From the NCBI GenBank assembly GCA_030636245.1, contig DAOVXI010000019.1:1-14820 (forward strand): a stretch of 14,820 nt of DNA, written 5' to 3'. The stretch's first letter is position 1; the number at the start of each line of letters is the position of its first letter. The notes under the pieces are model-generated. The model was not told the DNA's origin. It ran no database searches and saw only the letters and a program-made list of their open reading frames with translations. This stretch comes from Deltaproteobacteria bacterium. Its GTDB lineage: Bacteria; Desulfobacterota; GWC2-55-46; DRQE01. The translations under genes and the position numbers were made by a program. Below, piece after piece: positions 1 to 7,213 of the stretch.

Positions 1-639
1 AAGATGCTCATTCACGCGGTGTTGAAGAGAAAGGTCCCCACTGGCAAATTGCCGCTTGAGGTCGGGGTCGTTGTAAACAATACAAGCACGGCTGTTGCCA
101 TATACGATGCGTTTCACTACGGAAAACCGCTTATTGAGAGGGTTTTGACCGTAAGCGGCAACGGCATAAAGAACCCCAGGAACCTAAGGGTACGCATAGG
201 CACTGCCTTCTCCGATCTGATAGAGCAGTGCGGAGGGATCGAGGACGAGGGAGAGGTCGAGATCCTGAACGGGGGGCCCATGATGGGTATCGCCCAGAGC
301 AGTGTTAACGTACCTGTTCTAAAGGGTACCTCCGGCATAACCATATTAAGTGGGGTCGAGGTCAAACCCAAAAAATATGGTCCATGCATCAGGTGCGCAA
401 GCTGTATCGACGCCTGTCCCATGGGACTCATGCCATACAGAATAGCCGACATGGGACGGCTTGCTGAGCTTAGCGGCTTTAAGTCATGGTCTGCACTGAG
501 CTGTATCGAGTGCGGCTGCTGTTCATTTGTCTGCCCTTCAAAGAGGCCGCTTGTTCAGTGGATAAGGGTCGGTAAGGTAAAACTTAGGCAGGCTCAGATA
601 GAGGAAGAGAGAGAGAAGAACTCGGAGCAGGAAAAATAG
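1..639 (+). CDS. rnfC: RnfC, Rnf electron transport complex subunit C (5' end outside window)
   Basis: Peripheral cytoplasmic subunit of the Rnf complex. It carries the NADH/FMN site and exchanges electrons with RnfB. The frame is open from base 1, so the ATG at 4 is only an internal methionine and about half of the usual ~440-residue protein is missing. Numbering from that Met, the visible part begins at the end of the FMN/NADH-binding domain (LPLEVGVVVNN, 17-27). An SLBB-like segment follows around 45-90. Two ferredoxin motifs come next, CIRCASCIDACP (128-139) and CIECGCCSFVCP (167-178), and then a short charged tail. The two [4Fe-4S] motifs and the position before rnfD make the call firm. 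The tail is short, unlike the long Ala/Lys repeat tail of enterobacterial RsxC. It is first in an operon of the CDGEAB type. Confidence 0.95.
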   Translation, partial: KMLIHAVLKRKVPTGKLPLEVGVVVNNTSTAVAIYDAFHYGKPLIERVLTVSGNGIKNPRNLRVRIGTAFSDLIEQCGGIEDEGEVEILNGGPMMGIAQSSVNVPVLKGTSGITILSGVEVKPKKYGPCIRCASCIDACPMGLMPYRIADMGRLAELSGFKSWSALSCIECGCCSFVCPSKRPLVQWIRVGKVKLRQAQIEEEREKNSEQEK

Positions 640-713
640 AGTTTTAAGAGAATTAATAGAATTTCAAGGGAATTAAGAGAAAAAATAGAATTTTAAGAGA
701 ATTAAGAGAAAAA
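636..713 (+). repeat. Three imperfect ~21-nt AT-rich direct repeats between rnfC and rnfD
   Basis: Copies of ATAGARTTTYAAGRGAATTAA lie at 636-656, 656-676 and 685-705. The first overlaps the rnfC stop codon. The second and third are each followed by a GAGAAAAA-type extension, the last of which leads straight into the rnfD ATG at 715. The gap has no stronger Shine-Dalgarno sequence than the purine runs in these repeats. The copies look like a local tandem duplication of a ribosome-binding or spacer segment. Function is unknown. Confidence 0.75.
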
Positions 714-714
714 C

Positions 715-1809
715 ATGAGTGACGATAATAAAGACAAAGAAAATTTAGAGGCTAAAGAGGGCGGCGAGGCTAAGGCTGCTCCAAAACCCACACCTCCTGT
801 AAAGAAGCAGGAGATGGTGATAGACGGTCTTATCGTAAGCAGCTCACCTCATCTTTTGAATGAGGAGAGCGTGCCCAAGGTAATGCACAACGTCATCGTG
901 GCTCTCTTTCCGGTTTGTGCGGTAAGCATATATGTTTATGGTTTGCGAGCGCTTATTCTTTTGTTTGTCTGTCTCTTTACATCACTCGTGACCGAGTACC
1001 TTTGCCGTCGTTTCATGAAAAAACCCGTTACGCTTTATGACGGAAGCGCGGCCATAACCGGTATACTTCTTGCGCTTACTCTGCCGCCTGCATTCCCGCT
1101 TTTGGGTGCGGTGCTTGGCTCGGTCTTTGCCATAGCCGTTGGCAAGCAGATATTCGGCGGACTTGGCCTTAACATATTCAACCCGGCACTTCTGGGCAGG
1201 GCATTCCTCATGGCAACATACCCGGTACTTACCACGACATGGTCAGATCCCATTGAATGGTCAGGTCTATTTACAATGCCTTCCTTAGAAGTTGTAACGG
1301 GCGCCACGCCGCTTGCGCTTATGAAGTTCGAGGGCATTACCTCGGAGCTCTTCCCGATGTTCATGGGTAGTGTCTCAGGCTCGCTTGGCGAGACCTCGGC
1401 TGTTGCCATATTAATAGGCGGCCTTTTCTTAAGGTACAAGGGCTACATAAACTGGAAGCTGCCGCTTGGTTTTCTGGGCACTATATTCATCTTCGGCGGT
1501 TTGTTCTACTTAGTAGACCCAAGCAAGTACCCGAGCCCTCTCTTTCAGGTGCTCTCAGGCGGTGCGATGCTCGGTGCGTGGTTTATGATAACCGATATGG
1601 TAACAAGCCCTGTTACGGCGAGGGGACAGTGGATATTCGCCATAGGCGCGGGGGTCATAACGGTCATAATAAGACTCTTCGGGGGACTTCCCGAAGGGGT
1701 TATGTATTCCATTTTATTTATGAATGCATTTGTGCCGCTACTTAACCGCTATACAAGACCAAAGGTCTTTGGCGAGGGCATGAGCGAAGTTCAGGAGTCT
1801 GGAAGATAA
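715..1809 (+). CDS. rnfD: RnfD, covalent-FMN membrane subunit of Rnf complex
   Basis: Integral membrane subunit of the NqrB/RnfD family, thought to form part of the ion path and the flavin relay from RnfG. Of its 364 residues, about 1-45 are a soluble tail rich in Lys, Glu and Pro. The conserved start of the domain follows (SSSPHLLNEESVPKVM, 42-57), then many hydrophobic segments. The flavinylation motif VTGATPLALMK is at 194-204, with Thr198 the expected FMN attachment residue. Glycine-rich helices such as GKQIFGGLGLNIFNPALLGR (143-162) are typical of the family. The ATG at 715 is the only good start near the conserved region. The hydrophilic N-terminal tail seems longer than in most relatives I know. 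The flavin would be added by an ApbE-type transferase not encoded here. Confidence 0.95.
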   Translation: MSDDNKDKENLEAKEGGEAKAAPKPTPPVKKQEMVIDGLIVSSSPHLLNEESVPKVMHNVIVALFPVCAVSIYVYGLRALILLFVCLFTSLVTEYLCRRFMKKPVTLYDGSAAITGILLALTLPPAFPLLGAVLGSVFAIAVGKQIFGGLGLNIFNPALLGRAFLMATYPVLTTTWSDPIEWSGLFTMPSLEVVTGATPLALMKFEGITSELFPMFMGSVSGSLGETSAVAILIGGLFLRYKGYINWKLPLGFLGTIFIFGGLFYLVDPSKYPSPLFQVLSGGAMLGAWFMITDMVTSPVTARGQWIFAIGAGVITVIIRLFGGLPEGVMYSILFMNAFVPLLNRYTRPKVFGEGMSEVQESGR

Positions 1810-1821
1810 ATTTATTTTCAA

Positions 1822-1845
1822 CTGGCTGAAAAATGTTTTAGTCAG
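1822..1845 (+). other. Hairpin in the rnfD-rnfG gap
   Basis: Bases 1822-1831 pair with 1836-1845 to give a 10-bp stem, including two G-U pairs, with a 4-nt loop. No T-run follows, so it is unlikely to be an intrinsic terminator. It sits in an 86-nt gap that is unusually long for this tightly packed operon. It could influence mRNA processing or differential expression. The fold is inferred by eye. Confidence 0.35.
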
Positions 1846-1895
1846 AAAGTAAGAGCGGTCACTGAGAAGTATATTTTAGGAGTGTATTAGAAAGA

Positions 1896-2558
1896 ATGAG
1901 TTTTAAGGAATCTTCAGCAGGGATGATAACGGTCATGACCGTGGTGGCGATCATAGTCGGAAGTATACTTGCGGGTTTTTACCAGATGGTATCTCCGAGG
2001 ATCGAGGCCAACAGGCTTGCCGAGGAGAAGAGAGCCATCTTTAGTGTCTTGCCTGAGGCCAAGGACTATGTAACCATTGACCTTGAGGTCGGCGAGGGTG
2101 ATGACAAAGAGAGCTTGATGATATTCAGGGGTGTTGATGATGATAACGCTCCTGTGGGCTATGCCTTTGTCTCCGAAGGCCCAGGCTTTGCCGCGGCTAT
2201 AGTCATGATGGTCGGGCTTAATATAAACACCGAAGAGCTTACAGGCATGAAGGTACTTGAGCAGATAGAGACCCCGGGGCTTGGCAACAAGATAGCCATG
2301 GAGCCTTTTGAGAGCCAGTTCAGGGGACTTAAGATAAAGCCCGCGATAACTTATATTAAGAACAAAAAGCCCGAGAGTGATAATCAGATACAGGCCATAA
2401 CAGGTGCGACCATCTCAAGTGTCGCTATCGTGAAGGCTCTGAATAAGACAATAAAAGTGCTGATGCCTTTTATACTTGAGGATATCAGGAACCCTGTGGT
2501 TATAGAGCGTCAGGTGGAGGAAGAAGCCGTACCTGAACCAAAGGAAGAGGAGAAGTAA
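1896..2558 (+). CDS. rnfG: RnfG, covalent-FMN periplasm-facing subunit of Rnf complex
   Basis: Single-span subunit of the NqrC/RnfG family that carries a covalently bound FMN on the outer side of the membrane. It has 220 residues. The N-terminal membrane anchor is at about 10-30, followed by an FMN-binding domain. The attachment motif AITGATISS is at 167-175, so Thr172 is the expected flavinylated residue. Upstream, TPGLGNKI (126-133) is the conserved segment that precedes it in the family. The C-terminus is a run of Glu and Pro. A Shine-Dalgarno AGGAG at 1878-1882 lies rather far (13 nt) from the ATG. The stop is 3 nt from the rnfE start, so the two are co-translated. Confidence 0.95.
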   Translation: MSFKESSAGMITVMTVVAIIVGSILAGFYQMVSPRIEANRLAEEKRAIFSVLPEAKDYVTIDLEVGEGDDKESLMIFRGVDDDNAPVGYAFVSEGPGFAAAIVMMVGLNINTEELTGMKVLEQIETPGLGNKIAMEPFESQFRGLKIKPAITYIKNKKPESDNQIQAITGATISSVAIVKALNKTIKVLMPFILEDIRNPVVIERQVEEEAVPEPKEEEK

Positions 2559-2561
2559 GAA

Positions 2562-3179
2562 GTGGCAAGCAGGTCATTATACTCGGAGTTTACAAAGGGT
2601 ATCTGGAAGGAAAACCCTGTAATAATACTTTTGCTGGGCATGTGTCCCGCACTGGCTGTCTCCAACTCGGCCGTGAACGGGCTTGCCATGGGCCTTGCCT
2701 CGACCTTTGTCGTTGTAAGCGCGAGCAGTATTGTCTCCATCATAAGGCGTCTTGTTCCGGCTCAGGTCAGGATACCGACCTATATAGTTATTATCGCGGG
2801 CTTTGTTACCCTGGCGGATCTCTTTCTTAAGGCCTACTTTCCGGCTGTCGCAAAGTCGCTTGGCCCTTATGTCCCGCTTATAGTCGTTAACTGTATGATA
2901 ATGGGACGTGCCGAGTTCTTTGCCTCAAAGCATACGCTCTTGCCCGCCATTGTTGACGCGTTCGGGACAGGCATTGGTTTTACATGGGTTCTCGTAGTGG
3001 TAGGCGTTGTTAGAGAGATACTCGGCTCGGGCAGTATCTTTAACGTGATGCTTATGAGCGAAGATGTATTTACCCCGTGGGTGGTCATGATACTTCCCGC
3101 AGGTGCGTTCATAAGCCTCGGGCTTATGATAGGGATAATAAATTACTTTAAAAATCTTAAAGCGGAGCGTGCGAAGTGA
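2562..3179 (+). CDS. rnfE: RnfE, integral membrane subunit of Rnf complex
   Basis: Six-helix membrane protein of the NqrD/RnfE family that pairs with RnfA. The 205-residue product starts at a GTG preceded by a GAGGAG run inside the end of rnfG. Cys28 in GMCPALAV and Cys111 in VNCMIMGRAEFF sit in the two inverted-repeat half-helices. In structures of Rnf/Nqr, the equivalent cysteines of RnfA and RnfE together hold a membrane-embedded iron-sulfur cluster. GRAEFFASK (115-123) is a strong family signature that separates RnfE from RnfA. The stop overlaps the rnfA GTG by 4 nt (GTGA), implying translational coupling and equal amounts of the two partners. Confidence 0.95.
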   Translation: MASRSLYSEFTKGIWKENPVIILLLGMCPALAVSNSAVNGLAMGLASTFVVVSASSIVSIIRRLVPAQVRIPTYIVIIAGFVTLADLFLKAYFPAVAKSLGPYVPLIVVNCMIMGRAEFFASKHTLLPAIVDAFGTGIGFTWVLVVVGVVREILGSGSIFNVMLMSEDVFTPWVVMILPAGAFISLGLMIGIINYFKNLKAERAK

Positions 3180-3754
3180 CCGTTATACTAGTATTTTTAT
3201 CAGCGGCTATAGTCAATAACCTTGTCCTCGCGTATTTCCTGGGGATATGTCCATTCCTGGGTGTATCGAAGAGGCTTGATACGGCGCTTAATATGGGCTT
3301 TGCGACGACCTTTGTCATGACATTGGCCGCTGCCATAACGTGGCTCATTAATAACCTGATACTCGTGCCGTATGATCTGCCGTTCCTCCAGAACGTTACC
3401 TTTATTATTACGATCGCCTCGCTCGTGCAGCTTGTCGAGATGTTCATTAAGAAGACCAGCCCGCCGCTTTATAAGAGTTTGGGTATATTCCTCCCGCTCA
3501 TAGTTACGAACTGCGCTATCCTCGGCCTTGCGCTCTTTGAGGCGCTTCGTGAGTATACGTTCCTTGAGGGTCTTTTCTTCGGTGTTGGAGGCGGATTTGG
3601 CTTTACCCTGGCGCTTGTGCTTATGGCGGGCATAAGAGAGGAGCTTGAGTTCGCCGAGGTTCCCGAGTCGCTTAAGGGAGCGCCCATGACGCTGCTCGTT
3701 GCGGGTATGCTGGCGCTTGCTTTCATGGGTTTTGCGGGACTTTTGTCCGTTTGA
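3176..3754 (+). CDS. rnfA: RnfA, integral membrane subunit of Rnf complex
   Basis: Partner of RnfE in the NqrE/RnfA family, 192 residues, the usual length. Inverted membrane topology is visible as two similar halves. Cys25 (GICPFLGVSK) and Cys113 (VTNCAILG) are the counterparts of the RnfE cysteines and should complete the intramembrane Fe-S site. Other family marks are NNLVLAYFLG (14-23) and a final glycine-rich helix. The GTG start overlaps the rnfE stop. Because the start codon sits in GTGA, a downstream alternative start is unlikely. After the stop there is a 67-nt gap before rnfB with no clear terminator. Confidence 0.95.
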   Translation: MTVILVFLSAAIVNNLVLAYFLGICPFLGVSKRLDTALNMGFATTFVMTLAAAITWLINNLILVPYDLPFLQNVTFIITIASLVQLVEMFIKKTSPPLYKSLGIFLPLIVTNCAILGLALFEALREYTFLEGLFFGVGGGFGFTLALVLMAGIREELEFAEVPESLKGAPMTLLVAGMLALAFMGFAGLLSV

Positions 3755-3821
3755 TTTGGCTCGAATTTACAGCTTGAATATGGTACTATCAAATTTATCA
3801 CTTTAAGAAAGACGTAAGCTA

Positions 3822-4679
3822 ATGAGTTCTGCTTTTTTTATATCGGTTCTGGCTATGGGTGGCCTGGGTATCGCTTTTGCGGCTACCTTAGCTATCGCTA
3901 ACAAAAAACTCAAGGTCAAGGAAGACCCGAGGATCAAGAAGATACTCGAGGCGCTCCCGATGACCAACTGCGGAGCCTGCGGTGTTGCCGGTTGCGCCGC
4001 GCTCGCTGAGCTTTTGGCAGGGGGCAAGGCTGATATCACTGCCTGTACGGCCGGAGGCCAGGAGATAGCGGACGCCGTGGCGGAGGCCCTTGGAGTTGAG
4101 AGTGTAGAGACCAGCAGGGTGCTTGCGGTCGTTCTCTGCAGGGGCGGGCACGCAGAGGCCAAGGTGGGGGCAAAGTACAAGGGCGACATGAGCTGTGCCG
4201 CCGCTGACCTTACCGGAGGCGAGAAGCTTTGTGCCTATTCATGTTTGGGCTACGCCGATTGTGTCGATGAGTGTGAGTTCGACGCGATGGATATGAGCCC
4301 CAACGGCTTGCCGGTTATTTTTTACGACAAGTGTGTCGGCTGCGGAGCCTGCGCAAAGGCATGCCCCAGAGATATTATAGAGATGCACCCCGAGGAGCAC
4401 AAGCTCTTCGTTTATTGTAAGAACAGGGACAAGGGCGCTGAGGCCAAGAAAGGCTGCTCTGTCGCCTGCATAGCGTGTACCCTTTGTGTTAAGGACTGCG
4501 TAAGCGAGGACGGCATAAAGATGCAGGACAACCTCGCTGTGATCGATTATGAAGCCTGCGAGCAGGATGACTCATCAATAAAGAGGTGTCCTACGAAGTG
4601 CATTCTTTTTGACGAAGAGGAAAGTGTTACCAGAGAGGCCTACTACAGCTCTCTTCCCGGTAAGGCTATAGGCGATTAA
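3822..4679 (+). CDS. rnfB: RnfB, polyferredoxin subunit of Rnf complex (long, anaerobe type)
   Basis: Membrane-anchored polyferredoxin that accepts electrons from reduced ferredoxin. The 285 residues exceed the ~190 of E. coli RsxB and resemble the long clostridial form. The anchor is at 5-26. The N-terminal Fe-S module has Cys50, Cys53, Cys58 and Cys75. A cysteine-rich middle (C125, C137, C141, C147, C151) follows. Next come ferredoxin motifs CVGCGACAKACP (171-182) and CIACTLCVKDC (216-226), with extra C199 and C212. A final motif keeps only Cys246, Cys256 and Cys260. By spacing, the second and third cysteines of a CxxCxxCxxxCP site are replaced by Asp249 and Ser252. It is the last rnf gene. 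No terminator is visible after it. Confidence 0.95.
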   Translation: MSSAFFISVLAMGGLGIAFAATLAIANKKLKVKEDPRIKKILEALPMTNCGACGVAGCAALAELLAGGKADITACTAGGQEIADAVAEALGVESVETSRVLAVVLCRGGHAEAKVGAKYKGDMSCAAADLTGGEKLCAYSCLGYADCVDECEFDAMDMSPNGLPVIFYDKCVGCGACAKACPRDIIEMHPEEHKLFVYCKNRDKGAEAKKGCSVACIACTLCVKDCVSEDGIKMQDNLAVIDYEACEQDDSSIKRCPTKCILFDEEESVTREAYYSSLPGKAIGD

Positions 4680-4706
4680 TTATATCGAAAGTAATATCTC
4701 TTTAAT

Positions 4707-4736
4707 TTGTTTTTAATCTCCGCTTGTTACTATGAT
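4707..4736 (+). promoter_or_regulatory. Possible internal sigma70-type promoter before the cytochrome c maturation genes
   Basis: TTGTTT at 4707-4712 and TATGAT at 4731-4736 are separated by 18 nt. The -10 hexamer contains the ATG at 4732, so a transcript starting about 7 nt downstream would exclude that codon. It would use the next in-frame ATG at 4762. The -35 match is modest, so this is a tentative call. Confidence 0.3.
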
Positions 4737-4761
4737 CGCGGGGTATACGGGTTATAAAACG

Positions 4762-5151
4762 ATGAGCAAAGGAAATGTCGCCCTATTTTCATTAGTAGTT
4801 CTACTTGCCGTAACGGGGCTTGCCTCATGCAGTAAGGTCGACCCTGAAACCCTAAAGGGCGGTGAAACAAGGCAAACACTCAACCCTGTATACTTTACAG
4901 GCGAGGCTCAGAAGGCATACGAGGCGGCAAGGAACCTACCGGAGGTAATAGACAGCCTCCAGTGCTACTGCAACTGCACTGAGAGCGTGGATAACAGGAG
5001 TCTTCTAAGTTGTTTTGTGGATATGAGCGCAAGGTACTGTAAGACGTGTATGGAAGCGGCCCTTCTGGCCAAAGAGATGAATGACGGCGGCAAGGATGTC
5101 GTTGAGATAAGAAAGACCATAGATAAAAAATTCAGCGTGGGAGGTCAGTAG
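4762..5151 (+). CDS. PCYCGC-motif lipoprotein (CYCNC variant), function unknown
   Basis: Predicted lipoprotein. From the ATG at 4762 the signal is MSKGN plus a hydrophobic stretch and the lipobox LASC, with lipidated Cys23. An in-frame ATG at 4732 would add ten residues (MIAGYTGYKT). I prefer 4762 because it gives a normal signal peptide and because a candidate -10 box covers 4732. Neither start has a clear Shine-Dalgarno sequence. The mature domain carries CYCNC (68-72), Cys84 in LLSCFVD, and CKTC (93-96), followed by EMNDGGKDVVEIRKTIDKKF (105-124). This layout matches the family named for a PCYCGC motif, whose biochemical role I do not know to be settled. The clustered cysteines suggest metal binding or thiol chemistry outside the cell membrane. 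It heads the cytochrome c maturation genes, which hints at a role there. Confidence 0.75.
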   Translation: MSKGNVALFSLVVLLAVTGLASCSKVDPETLKGGETRQTLNPVYFTGEAQKAYEAARNLPEVIDSLQCYCNCTESVDNRSLLSCFVDMSARYCKTCMEAALLAKEMNDGGKDVVEIRKTIDKKFSVGGQ

Positions 5152-5155
5152 TCTG

Positions 5156-5788
5156 ATGAGATATGTTATGGGTAAGGTATTTATTTTAATGGTTTTGTTT
5201 TCCGTTCTTTCGCTTTATGCGTGTGACGGAGATAGCGGCACAGCTGCTCAAAAGAAGATGAGCAAGGCGAACACTAAGGTTCAGAGCGGGACCGAAGCCC
5301 AACACCAGGCCGCAAGGCAACAGCAGGCAGCGGAAAAACTTACAATGTTAACCGAAGAGCTTGAGGCGAAGCCCGATGACTGGGAAGTGCTTAACACGAT
5401 TGGGGACGTTCACTTCAACATGATGCGCTTCAAGGATGCCGCAGAGTACTACAGCAAGGCGGCTAAGATAAACAGAACAGATGTTAACCTCTTAAACAAC
5501 CTTGCGTTATCTCTCCATTATATTCAGAGATCGGATGAGGGACTCACGCAGATAAACAAAGCCATCAAGGTCGACTCCAAGTATCAGAGAGGGTACCTCA
5601 CAAAGGGCTTTATCCTGGCCACTATCATCAGGAGCGCCGAGACCCAGGAGTTGGTAGATCAAAGGGCTAAAAACATAGAGGCTGCCAAAAAAGCATGGCA
5701 AAAGGCTGTTGATATCGATCCTGAGAGCCAGATCGCGGGAGCTGCCAGAAACTTCCTTGAGCAGTACGGAAGTGATCAGAGTAATTAA
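5156..5788 (+). CDS. TPR-repeat lipoprotein in the cytochrome c maturation operon
   Basis: Predicted lipoprotein of 210 residues. The signal peptide ends in the lipobox LYAC with Cys23. A Gln/Ala/Lys-rich, probably helical linker runs over about 30-65. Three TPR-like units follow: about 74-107 (WEVLNTIGDVHFNMMRFKDA), 108-142 (NLLNNLALSLHYIQRSDEGL) and a third interrupted by an insert, ending in AWQKAVDIDPES (180-191). The ATG at 5156 has a GGGAGG at 5139-5144, favouring it over the in-frame ATG at 5168. The stop overlaps the resB start by one base (TAATG). By analogy with the TPR domains of CcmI and NrfG in System I, it may hold apocytochromes for heme attachment, but System II normally lacks such a subunit. 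That role is inference from position. Confidence 0.75.
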   Translation: MRYVMGKVFILMVLFSVLSLYACDGDSGTAAQKKMSKANTKVQSGTEAQHQAARQQQAAEKLTMLTEELEAKPDDWEVLNTIGDVHFNMMRFKDAAEYYSKAAKINRTDVNLLNNLALSLHYIQRSDEGLTQINKAIKVDSKYQRGYLTKGFILATIIRSAETQELVDQRAKNIEAAKKAWQKAVDIDPESQIAGAARNFLEQYGSDQSN

Positions 5789-7194
5789 TGGCTGATAAAG
5801 GTAACTCAAGCAATCCTTCTAAAAAGAAGAGCATGAAGAACTTCTGGCTTTGGCGCGTAGCAAGCTCCGTCAAATTCACTGTATTCATCCTTCTTTCTGT
5901 CGCACTGCTTTCAATAGTCGGCACGGTCGTTGAGCAGAACCGTCCTTTGGAAACCTATGTCATGAGCTACGGCGAGGAGTGGGCCGAGTTCATCATGACT
6001 TATGGGCTAAACGACATGTACCACGCCACGTGGTTCACCTTCATGCTCGTCCTACTTATAACCAATATCATTGCATGCACCATAGACCGCTTCCCCTCCA
6101 AGTGGAAGTCGCTGCTGCGGGCCAAGAAGGACTTTGATCCCTCTGTTTTCGAGCGCCTTACACGCAGCGAGGAGATTCAGATAGATAAGAACGCAGACTC
6201 CGCAGCACTCGGCGTTAGAGCTATTCTGAAGAAAAAAAGATTCAAGGTACGTGAGAGCGAGGAGGGCGGCAAGAACGGTTTCTACGCCGAACGGGGTATC
6301 ATAGGCAGGTTCGGCTCTGACTTTGTTCACTTAAGCCTGCTTGTCATAATCCTTGGCGCCATACTTGGCAGCTTCCTGGGCTATAAGGATTATATAGCCA
6401 TACTTGTTGACGGTGAGGTAGAGATACCTAATACCGAGATAGGTCTGAGGCTTGATAACTTCTGGATCGACCGCTACGAATCGGGTCAGATAAAGCAGTA
6501 CAACTCGGAGCTTGTTGTCTTGGATAAGGGCGAAGAGGTATATAAAAAGCATATATGGGTCAATGAGCCCATGGTGTATAAAGGCATAAGGTTCTATCAA
6601 TCCAGCTGGGGTATATCCTGGAACAGAATAGCCGAGGCCGAGGTAACGCTGGTCAAGAACAAGGTACCTGTGGGTGACCCTGTCCTTGTGGATTGGCTCG
6701 ATAAGAATGAGTTCGCGGGAACGCCTTTCGGTATTAAGCTTGTCGGTTACGTCTCGGATTTTGCCTTTGACATGGAGAGCCGTACCGTCTACTCGAAGTC
6801 GGGAGATGTAGAGAACCCCGCGACAATGCTTGAGGTCTACCGAAACGGCGAGGTCGTCTCGACCCCGTGGACGCTGCTTCACCATCACGGCATCATGGCG
6901 ACGATCCCCGGTGAAGAAGGTTACGAGGTGTACCTTACAGGCATAAGGAATATTAATTATTCAGGCATCTCCATTAATAAGGATCCCGGCACGAATATTG
7001 TCTGGATAGGTTGCCTTATAATGGGGCTTGGTTGTTACCTGTCCTTCTTTGTTTATCACAGAAGGATGTGGATAGAGGTTGCTCCTTTCAACAGCGGAGT
7101 AAAGGTGAAGGTATGCGGCATGATAAATAAGAACCAGATGAAGTTCGATAAAGAATTTGCCGAGTTGCTTTCAAGCATAAAGAATATAGCTTAG
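5788..7194 (+). CDS. resB: ResB/Ccs1, cytochrome c heme-attachment protein
   Basis: Partner of CcsA in System II cytochrome c synthetase, thought to bind the apocytochrome outside the membrane. At 468 residues it is a normal length for separate ResB proteins. Membrane spans are visible at about 29-49, 78-99, 175-198 and 403-424, with a large extracytoplasmic domain between the third and fourth. That domain includes the family signature VNEPMVYKGIRFYQSSWG (258-275). His181 at the start of the third span (DFVHLSLL) and His424 at the end of the fourth (VYHRRMW) are candidate heme-related histidines. The lysine-rich N-terminus fits the cytoplasmic side. The start is coupled to the upstream stop, and ccsA follows after 19 nt. 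Confidence 0.93.
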   Translation: MADKGNSSNPSKKKSMKNFWLWRVASSVKFTVFILLSVALLSIVGTVVEQNRPLETYVMSYGEEWAEFIMTYGLNDMYHATWFTFMLVLLITNIIACTIDRFPSKWKSLLRAKKDFDPSVFERLTRSEEIQIDKNADSAALGVRAILKKKRFKVRESEEGGKNGFYAERGIIGRFGSDFVHLSLLVIILGAILGSFLGYKDYIAILVDGEVEIPNTEIGLRLDNFWIDRYESGQIKQYNSELVVLDKGEEVYKKHIWVNEPMVYKGIRFYQSSWGISWNRIAEAEVTLVKNKVPVGDPVLVDWLDKNEFAGTPFGIKLVGYVSDFAFDMESRTVYSKSGDVENPATMLEVYRNGEVVSTPWTLLHHHGIMATIPGEEGYEVYLTGIRNINYSGISINKDPGTNIVWIGCLIMGLGCYLSFFVYHRRMWIEVAPFNSGVKVKVCGMINKNQMKFDKEFAELLSSIKNIA

Positions 7195-7213
7195 CTCTAA
7201 CGGAGGATATAAG

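Noticed and set aside
636..713. Repeats considered as a CRISPR array
   Set aside because: Only three AT-rich imperfect copies, two of them abutting, without spacers of even length or cas genes.
6331..6888. Minus-strand frame of 185 aa inside resB
   Set aside because: ResB motifs are intact on the plus strand, and the antisense product shows no recognisable domain.
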